Part shown: piece by piece, positions 30,332 to 42,854 of the stretch
Numbering within the stretch: position 1 is the stretch's first letter
Layout of the letters: the number at the start of each line of letters is the position of its first letter
Source: Amoebidium appalachense
Lineage: Eukaryota; Ichthyosporea
DNA length: 64,000 nucleotides
Direction of reading: 5' to 3'
Assembly: GCA_963693365.1 (NCBI GenBank)
Contig: CAVNZM010000001.1
Span: 16,740,001 to 16,804,000 of the forward strand
The notes under the pieces: generated by a model
Told to the model about the DNA's origin: nothing
Database searches by the model: none
What the model saw: the letters and a program-made list of their open reading frames with translations, nothing else
Program-made: the position numbers and the translations under genes

Positions 30332-31940
30332 AAAGTTTTAAAATTGAGCGATAAGAGGGTTGCAGGTGACGAGACTAATAGCCCTCGGAGGGGGGGTGGA
30401 GGGGGGGAGGGGGGGGGGGGGGGGGGGGGGGGGGAAGGCAAGGAGGAGGGGGGTAAAGAGAAGCAGATAGGCCTAATAAGACAACGTTTTGGATATGTTT
30501 TTTTTTTGTTTTTTTTTTGGGGGGGGGGGTGGGGGGAGAGGGATGGAAAGGCCTCATGTAGAAGGAAGAGGTGCGAGAGGAGGAGTGAAAAAAGAAAACT
30601 ATAGACAGGTGCGGTGGGACGGACGGAAGGGCATGCACAGGGAAGGCTCAAGTGTAGGAACGGTGGCCGGGGGAGAGGGGGGGGAGACGAGACAAGGACG
30701 GAGAGGATGGAGGCAGGTTTTGGTAGAGCGAGAAGCCAGAGAAATGCGCCTGACAAGGAGAGTGGGAGACCATAGTTCAAGGACGCATATTCCAGAAAAG
30801 ACGGGTAGACGAGATGGTGATTCCAGATGGCAGACCTGTGATGATTGCAGCCACACTAAACGGATGGCTTCTTATACCCTGGAAAGGGTGGGGGGGAAAC
30901 TCGGCGGCCTTGAGAGTTTGGGCGAGCGAGCACGTCTTCTCACGTATGGGTGCGAACACTGAGCAACCGATGTATGCTCAACTCGTGTGCCATGTGAGAT
31001 GCGCGCATCCGGGGTAACTGAGAGATGGGTTGGGAGGGAGAGAAAGAGGGAGGGGGTGGGTAGGGGGGGGGGGGGGGGGGGGGGGGGGAGGCTCACAAAA
31101 CAATTTTAACACTGATCACATGCCAAACCAGAGACACACCTGCCATGTCGCTCCTGGCTTGCGTAGCCACTCGTTTCAGGAACAAAGCATCCTAATTGAA
31201 CTATGAGGCCTTATTCTTGATCCGACTCCAAATGCTCGTAACCTAATATCCGCAGCGTGGATACCCTTATTTTATATTGACTTGCTTGCTCTAGTAGGAA
31301 GGTAGTATTAGTCACTAATTAGTAATTAATGTGTTGACGATCACATGCTTGAACAAAGCGGACACTGCGGCATGTTCCACCAGTCTAGTAAAATCGGCAC
31401 AATTCTAAAGCCTTGGGGCCCAGCTATACTATAACAGCTCTCTTTCCAGTGATGTTGCCTGCTGTCTAGAATACTCTGGCACTCTCAACTCCCCACAACA
31501 CGTGCACAAACACGTGCACTGTGGCTGCCACACTGTAAACTTGTGGGTTTGTGTTCTTTACCATATAAGGGAAGCGTGCGAGGTGTGCATCTACCTTGTA
31601 TGATGATTGGCTTAGAATGTACCACTGGCCTGTTCCTATTGGTGCGCTATTTTCGTATTAGTAGATTGCGGAAGATAAACCTCTACGGTGTATTTTAACT
31701 TAGAAATCATGTAACTGACTGGGGTTGGGGGTTTTAAACGCTTATTATAAACAGAAGGGGGTGAGTAACTCAACCGTCGAATAAATCCAGTCAAAAGAAA
31801 AAAAATGATAAGCATTTGTGCTTTTCCGGAAAACATTTCCGCATTCTCCACGATCACTTCACATGGCACTCGGTTCACTGAGTCGGTCTGGTCACGGTGA
31901 AGCCCAAAGCCTCCATTTCTTCCGTCAGTTTTGACGACCA

Positions 31941-31948
31941 ACACGTGT
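31941..31948. promoter_or_regulatory. Palindromic E-box-like site just upstream of the APRT start
   Basis: ACACGTGT, containing CACGTG, ends 31 bases before the APRT ATG at 31980. The neighbouring 120 bp are free of homopolymers. CACGTG is the binding core of bHLH and some bZIP factors. Use here is inferred from position only. Confidence 0.3.
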
Positions 31949-31979
31949 TCAGTTGATTACTTTCTGCTCCTCTTTCAAA

Positions 31980-32672
31980 ATGGCTGACGTCGAAAGGATA
32001 AAGAACGCCATGGGCGCGTACCAAGACTTTCCCATACCGGGGATTCTGTTCCGGGACATATTCCCGCTGTTCAAGGACCCCAACCTTGTGGAGCTCATCG
32101 TCACCCACTTTGTGAGCTATCTGCAGCAGAAGCACGAGAAAATTGACGTCGTGGTTGGTGTGCAACCCCTCCCCTTCTCCCCCTTTCCTCCCCCCCCCCT
32201 CCCCCCCCTCCCTCTCTTCCACACACACACATCACACACACACACACACGCAGCCACCTCCTCCTACCCGAATCTTCTACCCGTCCTCCCTTCCTTCCCG
32301 CTCACACAGGCACGATAACTGTGCGTAGCCGATATTCCAGGCCTGTCCCACATCTTCTTGTCCCACGCGAGAGTTTCAGGCTTGATGTGATGAGTTTTCC
32401 AGGCAACCTAGAGCATATGGATGGACATGCACTCCTTTGTACGTCCCATCACCATTCTCCTTGCACAACAGTTGGGTCTGCATAAACTCGGATACTAACC
32501 ATGTTATTCACACTTTGCTACAGGTCTTGAGGCCCGTGGGTTCCTGTTTGGGCCGCTGATTGCTATGCGCCTGGGTGCTGCCTTTGCGCCCGTCCGTAAG
32601 CAGGGCAAGCTGCCCGGTGAGCTGGTCAAGGTTTCATATCAGAAGGAATACGGTGTCGTACGTCCCCTTCCC

Positions 32673-32722
<50 letters not shown>

Positions 32723-33154
32723 ACACATATTTGCCTCCCCTTCCCCCCCCCTTCCCCGCCACCCTGTTACAAGACACACACCACACGCACACAATAGAAA
32801 CTTCCTGAAACCCCAACCCTTGCGCCAAATCCAACCTCGGTCATGACTTTTTCCCCCAGCATGGCCTCTTACCCCTTATGCCACCTCCATCATATCACTC
32901 CCCTTTGTGATCCCATCCTCCCCACCACTCCCTCCCCCGCCCCGCCCCTCCCCCCTCCCCCTCTCTCTTTTTTCTCTTCGTCGACTGCCTCTTTGACTAT
33001 TCAACCAGTGCATCCGGCCTCACCATGTACCATTTTTCTTATTGGTACCTATCCCGCTAGCCATCTTTTGTGTGGTTCAACCTCCCCCCTTCCCCCCTCC
33101 CCCCTCCCCCCTCCCCCCCACCCTAAAAACACACACACACACACACACACACAC

Positions 33155-33188
<34 letters not shown>

Positions 33189-35736
33189 TGGGCTTCCTGT
33201 CGAATCTCAGGGATTTCCAGCCGGTTTAGACCTTTGACTTTCACACCGATTCCTCTTTTCTTTTTTGAGTTATGGCTTTGCTGCTCCCAATTAAGCTTAT
33301 ATAAAGTGTTGGTAGCCGCACGTTGGTCCCCCGTGTTTGCTAATTAGTGAGAGTGTTTGCAAGCACATACAAGGATATGGATACACAGGTACATTAGTCT
33401 AGTAGCATGCAGTGATGTACGCAATCACACAACCACTATGCCTCTGCTGGACCCATCTCTCCGGCCCCAATCAATCTGTCGTTTCCTGGTCATCTTCATG
33501 TCCGTGTTTTGCCGGAGACCCCTCCTCCCCCCCCCCCCCCCCTACTCGGAAACACACAAACCCGTTTCGCCCCCCTCTTCTGTTCTGAACTCTTTCGTCC
33601 TCTCTCTCCGTTTGTCTTTCTGCACAACTTTGTACACTGCATACACCTTACCTGGTGTAGAACACCCGATTTTTTTGTTCCTTTTCCTGTCGGTTCCTTT
33701 CTCCTGCTTTTCTTCTGCCGATCCCATGCTCTCTTCTCCTCTCCTGTCTTCTGGTCTCATAGCCTGTCTCACGGTCTCTCACCCCCCTCCCCCCTCCCCC
33801 CCGCCCAACTGGGTACCCCTTCACTCCCGCATTGATCTGATTATCACCTTATCATTTGACCCCCCTATCTTGGTCCTTGCATTCCCCTCTTCCCCCCCCC
33901 CCCCCCCCCCCCGGTACCCCTTCACCCCCTTCATTGATCCAACCTTCAACTTTTGACCCCCCTATCTGGGCCTTGCATTCCCCTTCCGGCCCCCATCTTG
34001 GTCCTTTCATTCCCTTTTTGTTCCTCCCCCCTTCCCTCCTCCCCCCCCCCCCCCCCCCTCGCCCCCGTCCCCCCGTCCCCGGAACCCCATTCGGCACCTT
34101 TATGCATTCGTAGTATCATGCGGATCTTTTCTGATATTTTCTTAAGTGATTAGTGCCTCACGATCTCCTTTTTCCCTTACCAATCCTGTCCGTTCTTGGC
34201 ATGCCTGTACTTCTTTTGTGTGCCGCCCGCTCCCAGATCTCCTCTTCTTCCACCTTTCTCCCCTCCCTTCTTCTTCCCACCTGCTGCACATTCAAAGCCT
34301 CATGGGGCCCTTAGCAGCCAGACTATTGTATGGGAGAATATTCAGCTTACCTTCTTCCTACCTTTTCTTCCTTAGGATGTGTTTGAGATGCAAAAGGGCA
34401 GCATTGAGCCCGGTCAGAAGGTGGTCATTGTGGATGACCTGCTGGCCACAGGCGGCACAATGAAGGTGTGTGGATGTGTGGGTGTGGGTGGGTGGGTGGC
34501 ATTGTGTGTGTGTAAGTGGGGGGGGGGGGGGGGGGGGGGGGGATGTGTCTGGGTCAGTGAGTAGGTGTGTGTGTGTAGGTTAGGTGGGTGGGTGTGGGGG
34601 GGGGGGGGGGGGGGGAGTCTTCGGGTCAGTGGATGGGTAGGGGAAGGATTTTTTGCTGGGGATGGGGGTGGGATAGAGGGGGGATTTAACGTTGGTAGTG
34701 GATAGGTAGATGACTTGGTGCATGGGTGTGTGGGTGTGTGTGGCTGGGTGGGTGAAAGGTGTGCGTGGGCAGCGCCGGGGGATGGGGTGTGGGGGGGGGG
34801 GGGGGGGGGGGGAGGGGGGGGGGGGAGGAGGCTGTGTGTACATGAAACAATCACGGGTTGCTGCTTGCATGGCAATGGTGGAGGGACATGGTTGCACATT
34901 TCCAACTCACTTTTGGGGAGCAAGCGTCTCATTTTTGTTTGATCGGAGTGCTTTTTCCTGTTCCATCGATCTTCTCAGTGCGCTCTAGCTGCTTTCCTGC
35001 CACAATTGCCTGCCCCCCCCCCCCCCCCCCCCCCCCCGCCTCTCTCCCGATCCCCCGGCCAATGGTTTGAGGTTAGTGCTTTTGTTGGAGGAGGGGGGGG
35101 GGGGGGAGGAAGAGGAGGGGAGGCACAGCACAATTTCCTTTCTGTGTCTGCTAGTTGAGTGCCTTTGCCTCCGTGTTCCCCATTCCTCCATGCACACTCC
35201 ATCCCTCCCCCATGCTCCCCATGTCCCCGGGCGCACACACACACGCACACACGCACGTGTACATGTAGGCACCTAAAAGAAAGAGGGCACGGTTATGACA
35301 ATGGCCAAACACCCACATAGATGCATGCCCCAAAGATGAAAGCATGCTTGGGTGGAATGGGAGTGGGGAAAGCAAGGAGAAAGATGAAGGGAAACGATAA
35401 AATAGCAATGTGAAGGGGAGGAACAGAGAGAGACCGGGGAAATGTGTGTGTGTTTGTGTGTATGTTTTTTTTGGGGGGGGGGAGGGGGGGGGGGGGGGCT
35501 CTATAGTGCCGGACGTATCTGTGGGGTCTTAATGAAATGTACGCTGGTTTATTGATTGTCGTTTGGCAAACAGCTTGTGCTCCCCCCTTGGGCCCTCCCT
35601 GAGGATGGGCTCTGCTTATGACGCATACTGTGCGCATGGCTGATTTTGCATACTTGAATGTTTGCCTTTGCATGTGTCCTGCACCATGCTTCTCATCGTG
35701 TATGCGCACTTCGTACCGTGTTCCGCATTCAAACCG

Positions 35737-35778
<42 letters not shown>

Positions 35779-36065
35779 CACACACACACACACACACACA
35801 CAGAAGCACACCTACCACCTACCCACCCACAGCGACCCCCACAACTTCCCACCTCCCCACATTCCTCCCCCCTGCTATATTCCAAACCGACCTCTCTGCC
35901 GGTTGTTTTGACTGATACTTCTGCTTCTTTCCCTTACAGGCTGGGTGCGAGCTAGTGGCGCAGTTTGGGGGTGAGGTGGTGATGGCCCTGTGTGTGATTG
36001 AACTGGTGGACCTGAAGGGGAAGGAAGTGGTACCTGCCCCATTCTACGCCATGGTGACCTACTGA
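31980..36065 (+). CDS. APRT: Adenine phosphoribosyltransferase
   Basis: Exons 31980-32157, 32524-32657, 34376-34465 and 35940-36065 sum to 175 codons plus TGA with perfect phase. The length is close to the usual 170-180. The enzyme joins adenine and PRPP to give AMP and pyrophosphate (EC 2.4.2.7) in cytosolic purine salvage. Diagnostic segments are [15 protein letters not shown] (about 15-29), the [11 protein letters not shown] loop (60-70), RKQGKLPGE (about 81-89) with YQKEYGV, and the PRPP-binding signature [14 protein letters not shown] (about 119-132) with both Asp residues. The C-terminus [21 protein letters not shown] also matches the family. The ATG follows TTTCAAA. The third intron side carries GT-rich and poly-G sequence, and a family B repeat lies in the last intron. 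It appears intact. Confidence 0.95.
35588..35736 (+). repeat. Dispersed poly-C-tailed repeat, family B, copy 1 (in APRT intron)
   Basis: It starts TTGGGCCCTCCCTGAGG and contains TGACGCATACTGTGCGCATGG and CTTCGTACCGTGTTCCGCATTC. A C run and then (CA)n follow. It is nearly identical to 51741-51869 apart from about 17 bases absent in that copy, which suggests recent spread. It lies in sense orientation in the last intron of APRT. Confidence 0.8.
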
Positions 36066-37320
36066 AATGGAGCATGCGGGCACACACATGGTGTGCACTT
36101 ATGCATGCACGTACGTCCAAGTGGTACCGGAGGTAGAGCAACACGGTTGTGTTCGAGTGTGTACGTGCCCGGAGACAACCTTGCGTATGCAATGACAAAG
36201 GCTATACTTTCTCAGGCACATAAAGTGCGGGTATATGTGAGGCTAAGTGACAGACTTATAGGAACGGCTTAGGGGTAGGTACAGTAAGTTATAGTGTGTT
36301 CTTGAACCCTCATTTTCTGAGAAAAAGTTATCAGTTGTGTGCACGGGAGGGAGGTGGGTTTGACATATGTTGTTACATATACGGTTTTTTGGGGGGGGAG
36401 GGGGGAGGGGGGATAAAACGGAATTGTGTGACTGGCTCAGAGTTTGAGGAATAGCTTATGCTTCTTCCTTTTCTTCTTCTTCTTCTTTTGTCTCCCTTGT
36501 AACTACCTAAAAAAAAAAGCTGTAATGATAATTCTGAGCTTGCAACAAGAGACTGCAGGCAAGTCTGGCAACAGACCCTGCATGGATACGAGGGGATAAC
36601 CGTGTGGTTCTGCTGGTCAGACATTAAACATGAAATACATCCTAGCAAATAGGTTGTCGGTCATATTGTGTATGCAACCTCTGCACCGTGTTCAAGAAGT
36701 TCAATGTATGCATCCGAGCGGATGTTCGTCAAGAACGATGTAAGACTGTGTTACACAAAGGGCCTGCAATATAATACTGTCCGTAACATTCACAGTCTAT
36801 AACAGACCCCCGAGCATTTTCTTTGCTACAACTAATTAGGGGGGGGCTAGCGTTAGCTTGCAGCCCCCAGCTCCCCAAACAAGTAAGAAATCGATGTTTG
36901 CTAGGTGTTGTTCCCTTGTGTGTGCATATGTCTTTGATTTGTTTGCACACGCTAGTCTGACCATGCAGCCTGACAGTACACATATAGCGGGCAGGAGACG
37001 TGATGGCAATCTATCCCCAGCTTTGTTTTCAATACCTGCGCCACCCACGTCACACACACACATCACCCTCCTAACCCGGTTGATTAGTTAGCCTTTTTTC
37101 TTTTCTTTTTTTTTTTTTTTTGCTTTTTCTTGTTTTTTTCGGATGTACTGTCTGTAGGGTTAGGGGTTCTTGTGTTGTGACCGTATATTAGGTAACAATA
37201 CTAAGGGGTGTATTTCATTTGTAGTATGATGTACATATCATGCATATGGGGCACAAGTTGTGTTTCCGACTGGCCGGAGGGAGCGGCCAATAATTAGTGC
37301 AATGATCCCCCAAGTTATCA

Positions 37321-37321
<1 letters not shown>

Positions 37322-37381
<60 letters not shown>
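37322..37381. repeat. Poly-C tract, 60 bp
   Basis: An uninterrupted C run in the spacer downstream of APRT, preceded by CAAGTTATCAT and followed by GCCCC. No repeat-family body is recognisable next to it. Confidence 0.85.
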
Positions 37382-37382
<1 letters not shown>

Positions 37383-37619
37383 CCCCCTGCCCGCTACCAC
37401 TGCAACATAGCCATTCTTTTCGTTGTCGACATTTGTTCTGGGCAGAAAACATGTACAAAAATGTACTATTAGATGCCGTCCTTCAGGCCTGCAATCCCCA
37501 CCGCAAGTAAGGGCCTTAGAACATGCTGGCGGCCAGATCGGGGAGTATTAAGGACATGAACCGCAGCCAGGTTTTTAGATGTTTATATTGACGGACTGGC
37601 CAAACTGTTTCTACTCCAC

Positions 37620-37655
<36 letters not shown>

Positions 37656-38265
37656 TTCCCCACCCCCCACCCCACCCCCTTGTCCCCCCTAAGCCTATTG
37701 TAGCTTGTACTGTAGCTACCTAGCCAGCCCCCCCTCCCCCCCCCCCCCCCTCCCCCCTCGAGATTTGTCAAAGGCAAGAGTTATGGGCAGAAAACATGTA
37801 CAGATGCCGTCCTCCTGGCAATCCCCCAGTAATTCATGATCTGATCAGGTCAAGCAAGGGCCCGCTTTTCATTGGGGGGGGGGGGGGAGGGGGTGTCGAA
37901 GATGAGGGAGGGAGAGAGGGAGGAGCATCAGAGATACGATATACATACGGTGAGGTTGTTATTTCTGACAGTGTAGTCATCGATATTGGCAAGGCTTGGG
38001 TGTATTATTAATCCAGGCTCTTCAGCCTGCATAAACGCAAATGATGTACATTGGAAAATTTAAAAGCATATCGCGAGCTTGACTACTAGAGTTGATTCAA
38101 CACATTGTAATGGGTCGGTACGAAAGTTCAACCTTTCGGGCTCCCACTCCCCTAATGTTAAAGGCTCCACCCCCCCCCCCCCCCCCCCCTCCCCCCCCCC
38201 CCCCCCTCTCTCCCCTCCCCCCACTACCACCATTGCCCATTACCCATTCCCCCTCCTCCCCCCCC

Positions 38266-38266
<1 letters not shown>

Positions 38267-38335
<69 letters not shown>
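38267..38335. repeat. Poly-C tract, about 69 bp, followed by (CA)n
   Basis: The longest uninterrupted C run I measured in the window, immediately followed by ACACACACACAC. The C-then-CA order is the same as at intron 3' ends in the SET locus, but no exon follows here. Confidence 0.85.
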
Positions 38336-38893
38336 ACACACACACACCGCACAACTCCCCACCCTTTTGTTCAATATTCCTTGAACCGTGCCAGGCATGA
38401 CATGCGAACATTGGGGATATCGGTGGCATCAAACACAGGTCCAGGCTTCAATATTATCTTTCTTTCTTTTTTTCTTCGGAATAAGCAAGGTAGACGACCG
38501 TCTAGTAAATGATGGCTGGATGGCTCGGTCATTGTGCACATTATTTATTCAACGAGCTTCATTATTCAACGAGCTTCAGTTCTGTATGTACAACATCATC
38601 TTGGCAAAACCAACTGCTATCATCATATCCTGCGTAATACTTGCGGAATATGTACGTAGTACATTTTACATACCAGTGGCCCAGTTTGTAACTCATAGTA
38701 CTATGGCTGTAACAATGGCACTGACACAAATTAATCACTCGGATAACTATACATACCGTACGAATCCTCAATTTACACCCCTCCGCACGACTATATATGT
38801 AAACAGAGCATCTAATCAAATTATAAACCCATCTATGTAATCACGACTCGATATGATATGCTTGCAGGCACATCTGTTTAATTCTTTGCCTTT

Positions 38894-39228
38894 TCAAAAC
38901 CAACCACCGATTTTTGTCTGCTGGCGAAGTAGGCCGTTAGCGCCTGCAATCTGAAACGAGCGCAAGTCATGAATATTGAAGTAAGCATTCTGAGGCTCCT
39001 TGATGAGCAAGTCAGTGACCATCTTCACACTGGTACCTTGCACCAAGTTACCAACATATCGCTGTGGTACACCGTTTGCTTTCTGCTGGCAGGGAATGGT
39101 GAAGTTGACCAAGACGTCTGGAAGAGGCGCACTGCCACAGAAAACAACCAATGGGGCACCGTTGGTTGTGCTGTTGCCGGCGTGCAGGTGCATGCCGATG
39201 ACCTCATCATCGACACCCGTGAAGGTGA
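38894..39228 (-). pseudogene. CHRD-domain protein fragment
   Basis: The minus-strand frame ends in TGA-type termination at 38894 and reads GMHLHAGNSTTNGAPLVVF, then NAYFNIHDLRSFQIAGANG. This matches the CHRD-domain pattern (His-x-His-x-Gly...Asn-Gly-Pro and the Tyr-x-Asn-x-His end), with some key positions changed. CHRD domains occur in chordin-like and secreted or extracellular proteins. The reading frame continues upstream only into sequence that belongs to the retroelement on the other strand. The gene body therefore appears cut off near 39228, leaving a 3' fragment of about 110 codons. I see no signal peptide or upstream exons. Confidence 0.45.
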
Positions 39229-39542
39229 GCAACAATGGCAAGACCCATCCCTCCGACCAATCATCCAATACGGAACCCTGCCTGCCGACCCAAAGGAGGC
39301 AAAACGTTTGCGACGACACGTGGGTTCACCGATTGATCATCTCAGATCATGCAACTACACACTGCATGAAGGTATACTGTACAGAGTACATGATGTACGA
39401 TCGACATCTGGATGACGGCACGAACAGGTACATACTTGTGACGATATTCTGGCAGGACACACAGGCCTTTCACGTACATATGCAAAAGTCAGTGAAAGAT
39501 TTTACTGGCAAAATATGTACACCGACACAGAGCACTACGTAC

Positions 39543-39581
39543 CAAGGCCTCCTAAATAGGTGTGCTATTTAGGAGGCCTTG
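39543..39581. mobile_element. 39-bp palindromic insertion with 8-bp target duplication (minimal hAT-like unit)
   Basis: Two perfect 17-base inverted arms, CAAGGCCTCCTAAATAG and its complement, surround the 5-base loop GTGTG. The unit is flanked on both sides by CTACGTAC (39535-39542 and 39582-39589). It interrupts the integrase zinc-finger region; taking out the unit plus one CTACGTAC makes the frame on both sides continuous, which shows it is an insertion. An 8-bp duplication and CAAGG-type ends fit hAT elements, so this looks like two TIRs with almost nothing between them. Confidence 0.8.
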
Positions 39582-39835
39582 CTACGTACGCACCTGCGAC
39601 GCGTGTGCGCGATCAAAAGATCCCCCACGCAGGCCACGTGCACCCTTGCACTCACGCCTACCTGCGGGCGCCTTTGAAGAAATTAATGTCGATTTCATAC
39701 CTTCACTGCCGTTTTCTTTCAATGGCAACCGACACTTAATGATGGTTATTGATAACCTTACAAAATGGGTTATTGGTATTCCATTAAAAGATATGACAGG
39801 CTCCACCATAGCACGTGCGTTACTTGACCACGTAA

Positions 39836-40771
39836 TGTAATCTTATATAAGTATTTGGGACAGAAGCAGAGACACAGTGGTGCAGTGTGAAAACACCACA
39901 GACACAACACAACAAAACACGGAACGATCGGAGCAGTGTACACAACAGACATCAATGTTTAGACACGACTCAATTAAATTTATTTCGATCTTGAATATAT
40001 ATACTCGAAATTCCCTTAAGTCAAATTCATGCGTGATTTTTGACCAGTCAAAAATTAGATCTGTCTCTAATGGAAACCAATCACTAAGAACTAATTGCTT
40101 TCAGAGAGATCTGGTACGCGGATATGTACACGATAGGATACAGACACTAGCTAAGATCAACTCGTTCATTATCAAGGAAGTGAGGGAAAGTTCTAACCTA
40201 TGATACACTGCAAAGACTCAGACATACCACACTTAACCTTGATGATTGGTTAAAGCTCGGCAACACATGAAAACTAAAGTAAATTAATGAAGTCTGATCA
40301 CACATGTCAACCTAAGTGTAGCATTATAAGTGTGTTACCGTCCAATCAACACATAGCAAGTAACACAAATCTACCTAACATATATTAGTAGAAAAGAAAT
40401 ACGATTATACACATGAAGACAAGGAGAGAAAGAAAAGAAAATAAGGAAGGAGAAAGAGAAAGGAGAAGAGAGCACAGATCAACAAACAAGATAGTAATAG
40501 TATAACTATAACTAGAGATATTTATGTACACACGAACATGTACACGTCTCTCCCTGAGTGGGTGGATCCGTGTACACACATATAAATATTCTAATCGATA
40601 TTACAATACACGATTAAAGCCGATACAACACGATTACAAGTATACAAGCATATCGAAGATCGATGCTACACTTTACATAATAGGAGTGTGGCATTTATAT
40701 TAAGCATATGAACTGAAACATAACACAAACTGAAAAGATCTTACCTAAGGTAGACACTACGTACTACAACA
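39836..40771. mobile_element. Solo LTR, 936 bp, with 5-bp target duplication
   Basis: The insertion begins TGTAATCTTATATAAG and ends TACTACAACA, the TG...CA termini of LTRs. It is flanked by CGTAA on both sides (39831-39835 and 40772-40776). It splits the integrase core between the segment ending LLDHV and that beginning TQYGVPK. A TATATAA-like box lies near the left end. No internal retroelement genes or second LTR are present, so it is a solo LTR left by recombination, younger than the integrase remnant. Its family is unknown. Confidence 0.85.
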
Positions 40772-41738
40772 CGTAATCACACAATATGGGGTGCCTAAAA
40801 GAATAATAACCGACTCTGCAAGCAAACTTTGCAACTAAACTCATCAACGAGATGTGTATGTTGCTAGGCTTGCAACAGATTTTCACCACACCATATCACC
40901 AACAGGCGAATGGTTTGATAGAACGAATGAACAGAACATGTACTTTACGCGACCTTGCGTAACTATGTGATGTCACATCAGGCTGATTGGGACCTATGGA
41001 TACCCACAGCACTTTTTGCCATCAACACTATTTTACAAAGCTCGAGCGGCCGGGTATACACCTTTCTACCTTACGAGAGGTTACCACCCACGACTACGTA
41101 TACCCGTTGACATACTCCTTCCAAAACCAAACACACAGACTGTGCAACCCGAAGATCTGATGTAGTGAAGGATATGATCACAAAACTGCAAGAAGCCAGA
41201 CGACTTGCAGATGAAAACATACGTTATGCAAAGCAAATACAGCAAGACATGCATAACAGAAACACGAATGTATTCACATACCAGCCTAACCAACTCGTAT
41301 GGGTATACACACCGACAACAAATTTAAACCATACAGAAGTCGACATTTCACAAACTTCTGGCATGGCCCATACAAAGTGGTACGACAGTTACCACACAAC
41401 CCATACACATACGAATTGGCTGTCCCCCACCGCCAAACACACAACCCCAACAACCACGACATTACCCTACTTATGCCTCCAAACCATGGACCATAAGAGA
41501 ACACTACTGGAATTATGCAGAACAAACAACATTCTTTAAAGTCACCTTCCTAAATGGATCAGAATCTTGGGTAGATGCCACACACCCACTGTGGCAAGAC
41601 GCCCTCTCCCATGGGCTATCCTCCAACAATACTGGAACTCATAAGCATGATCAAAACGATTTATTAAACGTTGACACAAAAACACACACACACGCTCTCT
41701 GTTATTTATATATGTACCATGTGTCACCGTTACCGATA

Positions 41739-41852
41739 GGGCCTAGGACACGATGCCCTTGGGGTTTCCTGAGAGTTTCGAATTCCCCCCTAAAAGGGCC
41801 TAGGACACGATGCCCTTGGGGTTTCCTGAGAGTTTCGAATTCCCCCCTAAAA
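41739..41852. repeat. Perfect tandem duplication of a 57-bp unit
   Basis: Two identical 57-base copies (41739-41795, 41796-41852) start GGGCCTAGGACACGATGCC and end CCCCCCTAAAA. They lie just downstream of the integrase remnant, perhaps in its 3' flank. The identity implies a recent event or an assembly duplication. Confidence 0.85.
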
Positions 41853-42814
41853 CCTGGAGTTTAGTGGCAAACTTCATAAACAAAAACCACTCGCATATAA
41901 AAAGAAAATGGATAGAAAAGAAAACACACGACTATAGGTGTACCTCACACCTACACGACCAAAGTGCACACACCTCACAAAGACACGTGCAAGCTTCAGG
42001 GACGAAGCTTTTCTTTGTCGGGGGGACGTGCTAGAAGCCGCACGAAGCCCTCTCCGTTTGCGCAAACGCGCCAACCACAATCGATGCATATGGTTTCTTC
42101 GTTCAAGTGTCTCTTCGACACTCGTACGAACGCCGACAACCAAATAAAAAGACGAGCCTGATTCAGTCTCGGAACGGACTACAAACATTCGGTTCACAGT
42201 GTCTTTTCATTCATCAGAACAGTACGATCTGTGTCTAGGCGGAAGATGGTAAGCTCCCCTGAGGCAGTGCCTCGCTGGGAATGAAACGGGATGAATGAAA
42301 AAAAGGAATTATATTGACAAACAAAAAGGCAAGCAAGCAAAAAATGTGAAAAAATTAAAAACTATAAGACACATGGAAAAACAAGTACACACTCACCCGC
42401 CCATGCACAACACAACTCTAAAAGCATATCTCCTCAGGTGATATCTCGTGACCAAAAGTTATCTCCTTAGTACTTTGTTGGGGTGACACAGCTGCATGCA
42501 CGAGCCATCGGGGTGTGCTCATTTTTTTTTTCAACTTCAAAGTTTTTTTTTTCAAAGGCCGTGGTGATCCCAAGGCCTGCTCTTCTACCCTCGAAAAAAA
42601 AAAAAAATCACTGAAACACCGTGAGAAAGCATTTGTTGTTACAGCGGCTTGAGGCCACGGTCAGGACGTAGCAGGGTACACGGTTCCGGAGGCAGCAGAG
42701 TGACCGTCAGAGCAGGCTCAGGATCATGATCCGCACTTGGCAACCAACTACGTTTGGTACGAAGCCCCGAAGCCCCCCCCTCCCCCCCCCCCCCCCCCCC
42801 CTCCCCCCCCCCCT

Positions 42815-42854
<40 letters not shown>

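Larger units (their letters stand above)
28711..31979. other. Intergenic spacer upstream of APRT, poly-G-rich
   Basis: No supported gene. It contains G runs at about 28930-28967, 29289-29312, 30285-30328 and 31065-31088, a (TG)n tract (29994-30052) and long purine-rich stretches (about 29560-30450). The last 850 bp before APRT (31100-31950) have no homopolymers and probably hold its promoter. Inverted CCAAT cores (ATTGG) occur near 31608 and 31638. The ORFs of 60-157 codons here follow repeat composition and lack family resemblance. Confidence 0.55.
36066..38893. other. Intergenic spacer between APRT and the CHRD fragment
   Basis: No convincing gene. It contains C runs at 37322-37381 (60 bp), 37620-37655 and 38267-38335 (69 bp, the longest I measured). 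A partial direct repeat beginning GGGCAGAAAACATGTACA occurs at about 37440-37500 and 37786-37825. TTATTCAACGAGCTTCA is duplicated in tandem near 38545-38580. Confidence 0.55.
39229..41640 (+). mobile_element. Ty3/gypsy-type LTR retrotransposon remnant: integrase region, disrupted
   Basis: Plus strand. A linker (LPADPKEAKRLRRH; YTLHEGILYRV) precedes the integrase zinc-finger region (DILAGHTGLSRTYAKVSERF; then CDACARSK near 39591-39614). The catalytic core follows, with INVDF, IITDSAS and a Glu in the conserved Asn-Gly-x-x-Glu context near 40915, so the D-D-E triad is recognisable. A C-terminal piece with WHGPYKVV lies near 41365. Upstream reverse transcriptase and gag are absent. Breaks: TGA at 39413-39415, a palindromic insertion at 39543-39581, a 936-bp solo LTR at 39836-40771, a one-base shift near 40822 and another near 41320. 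It cannot be active. Confidence 0.85.
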
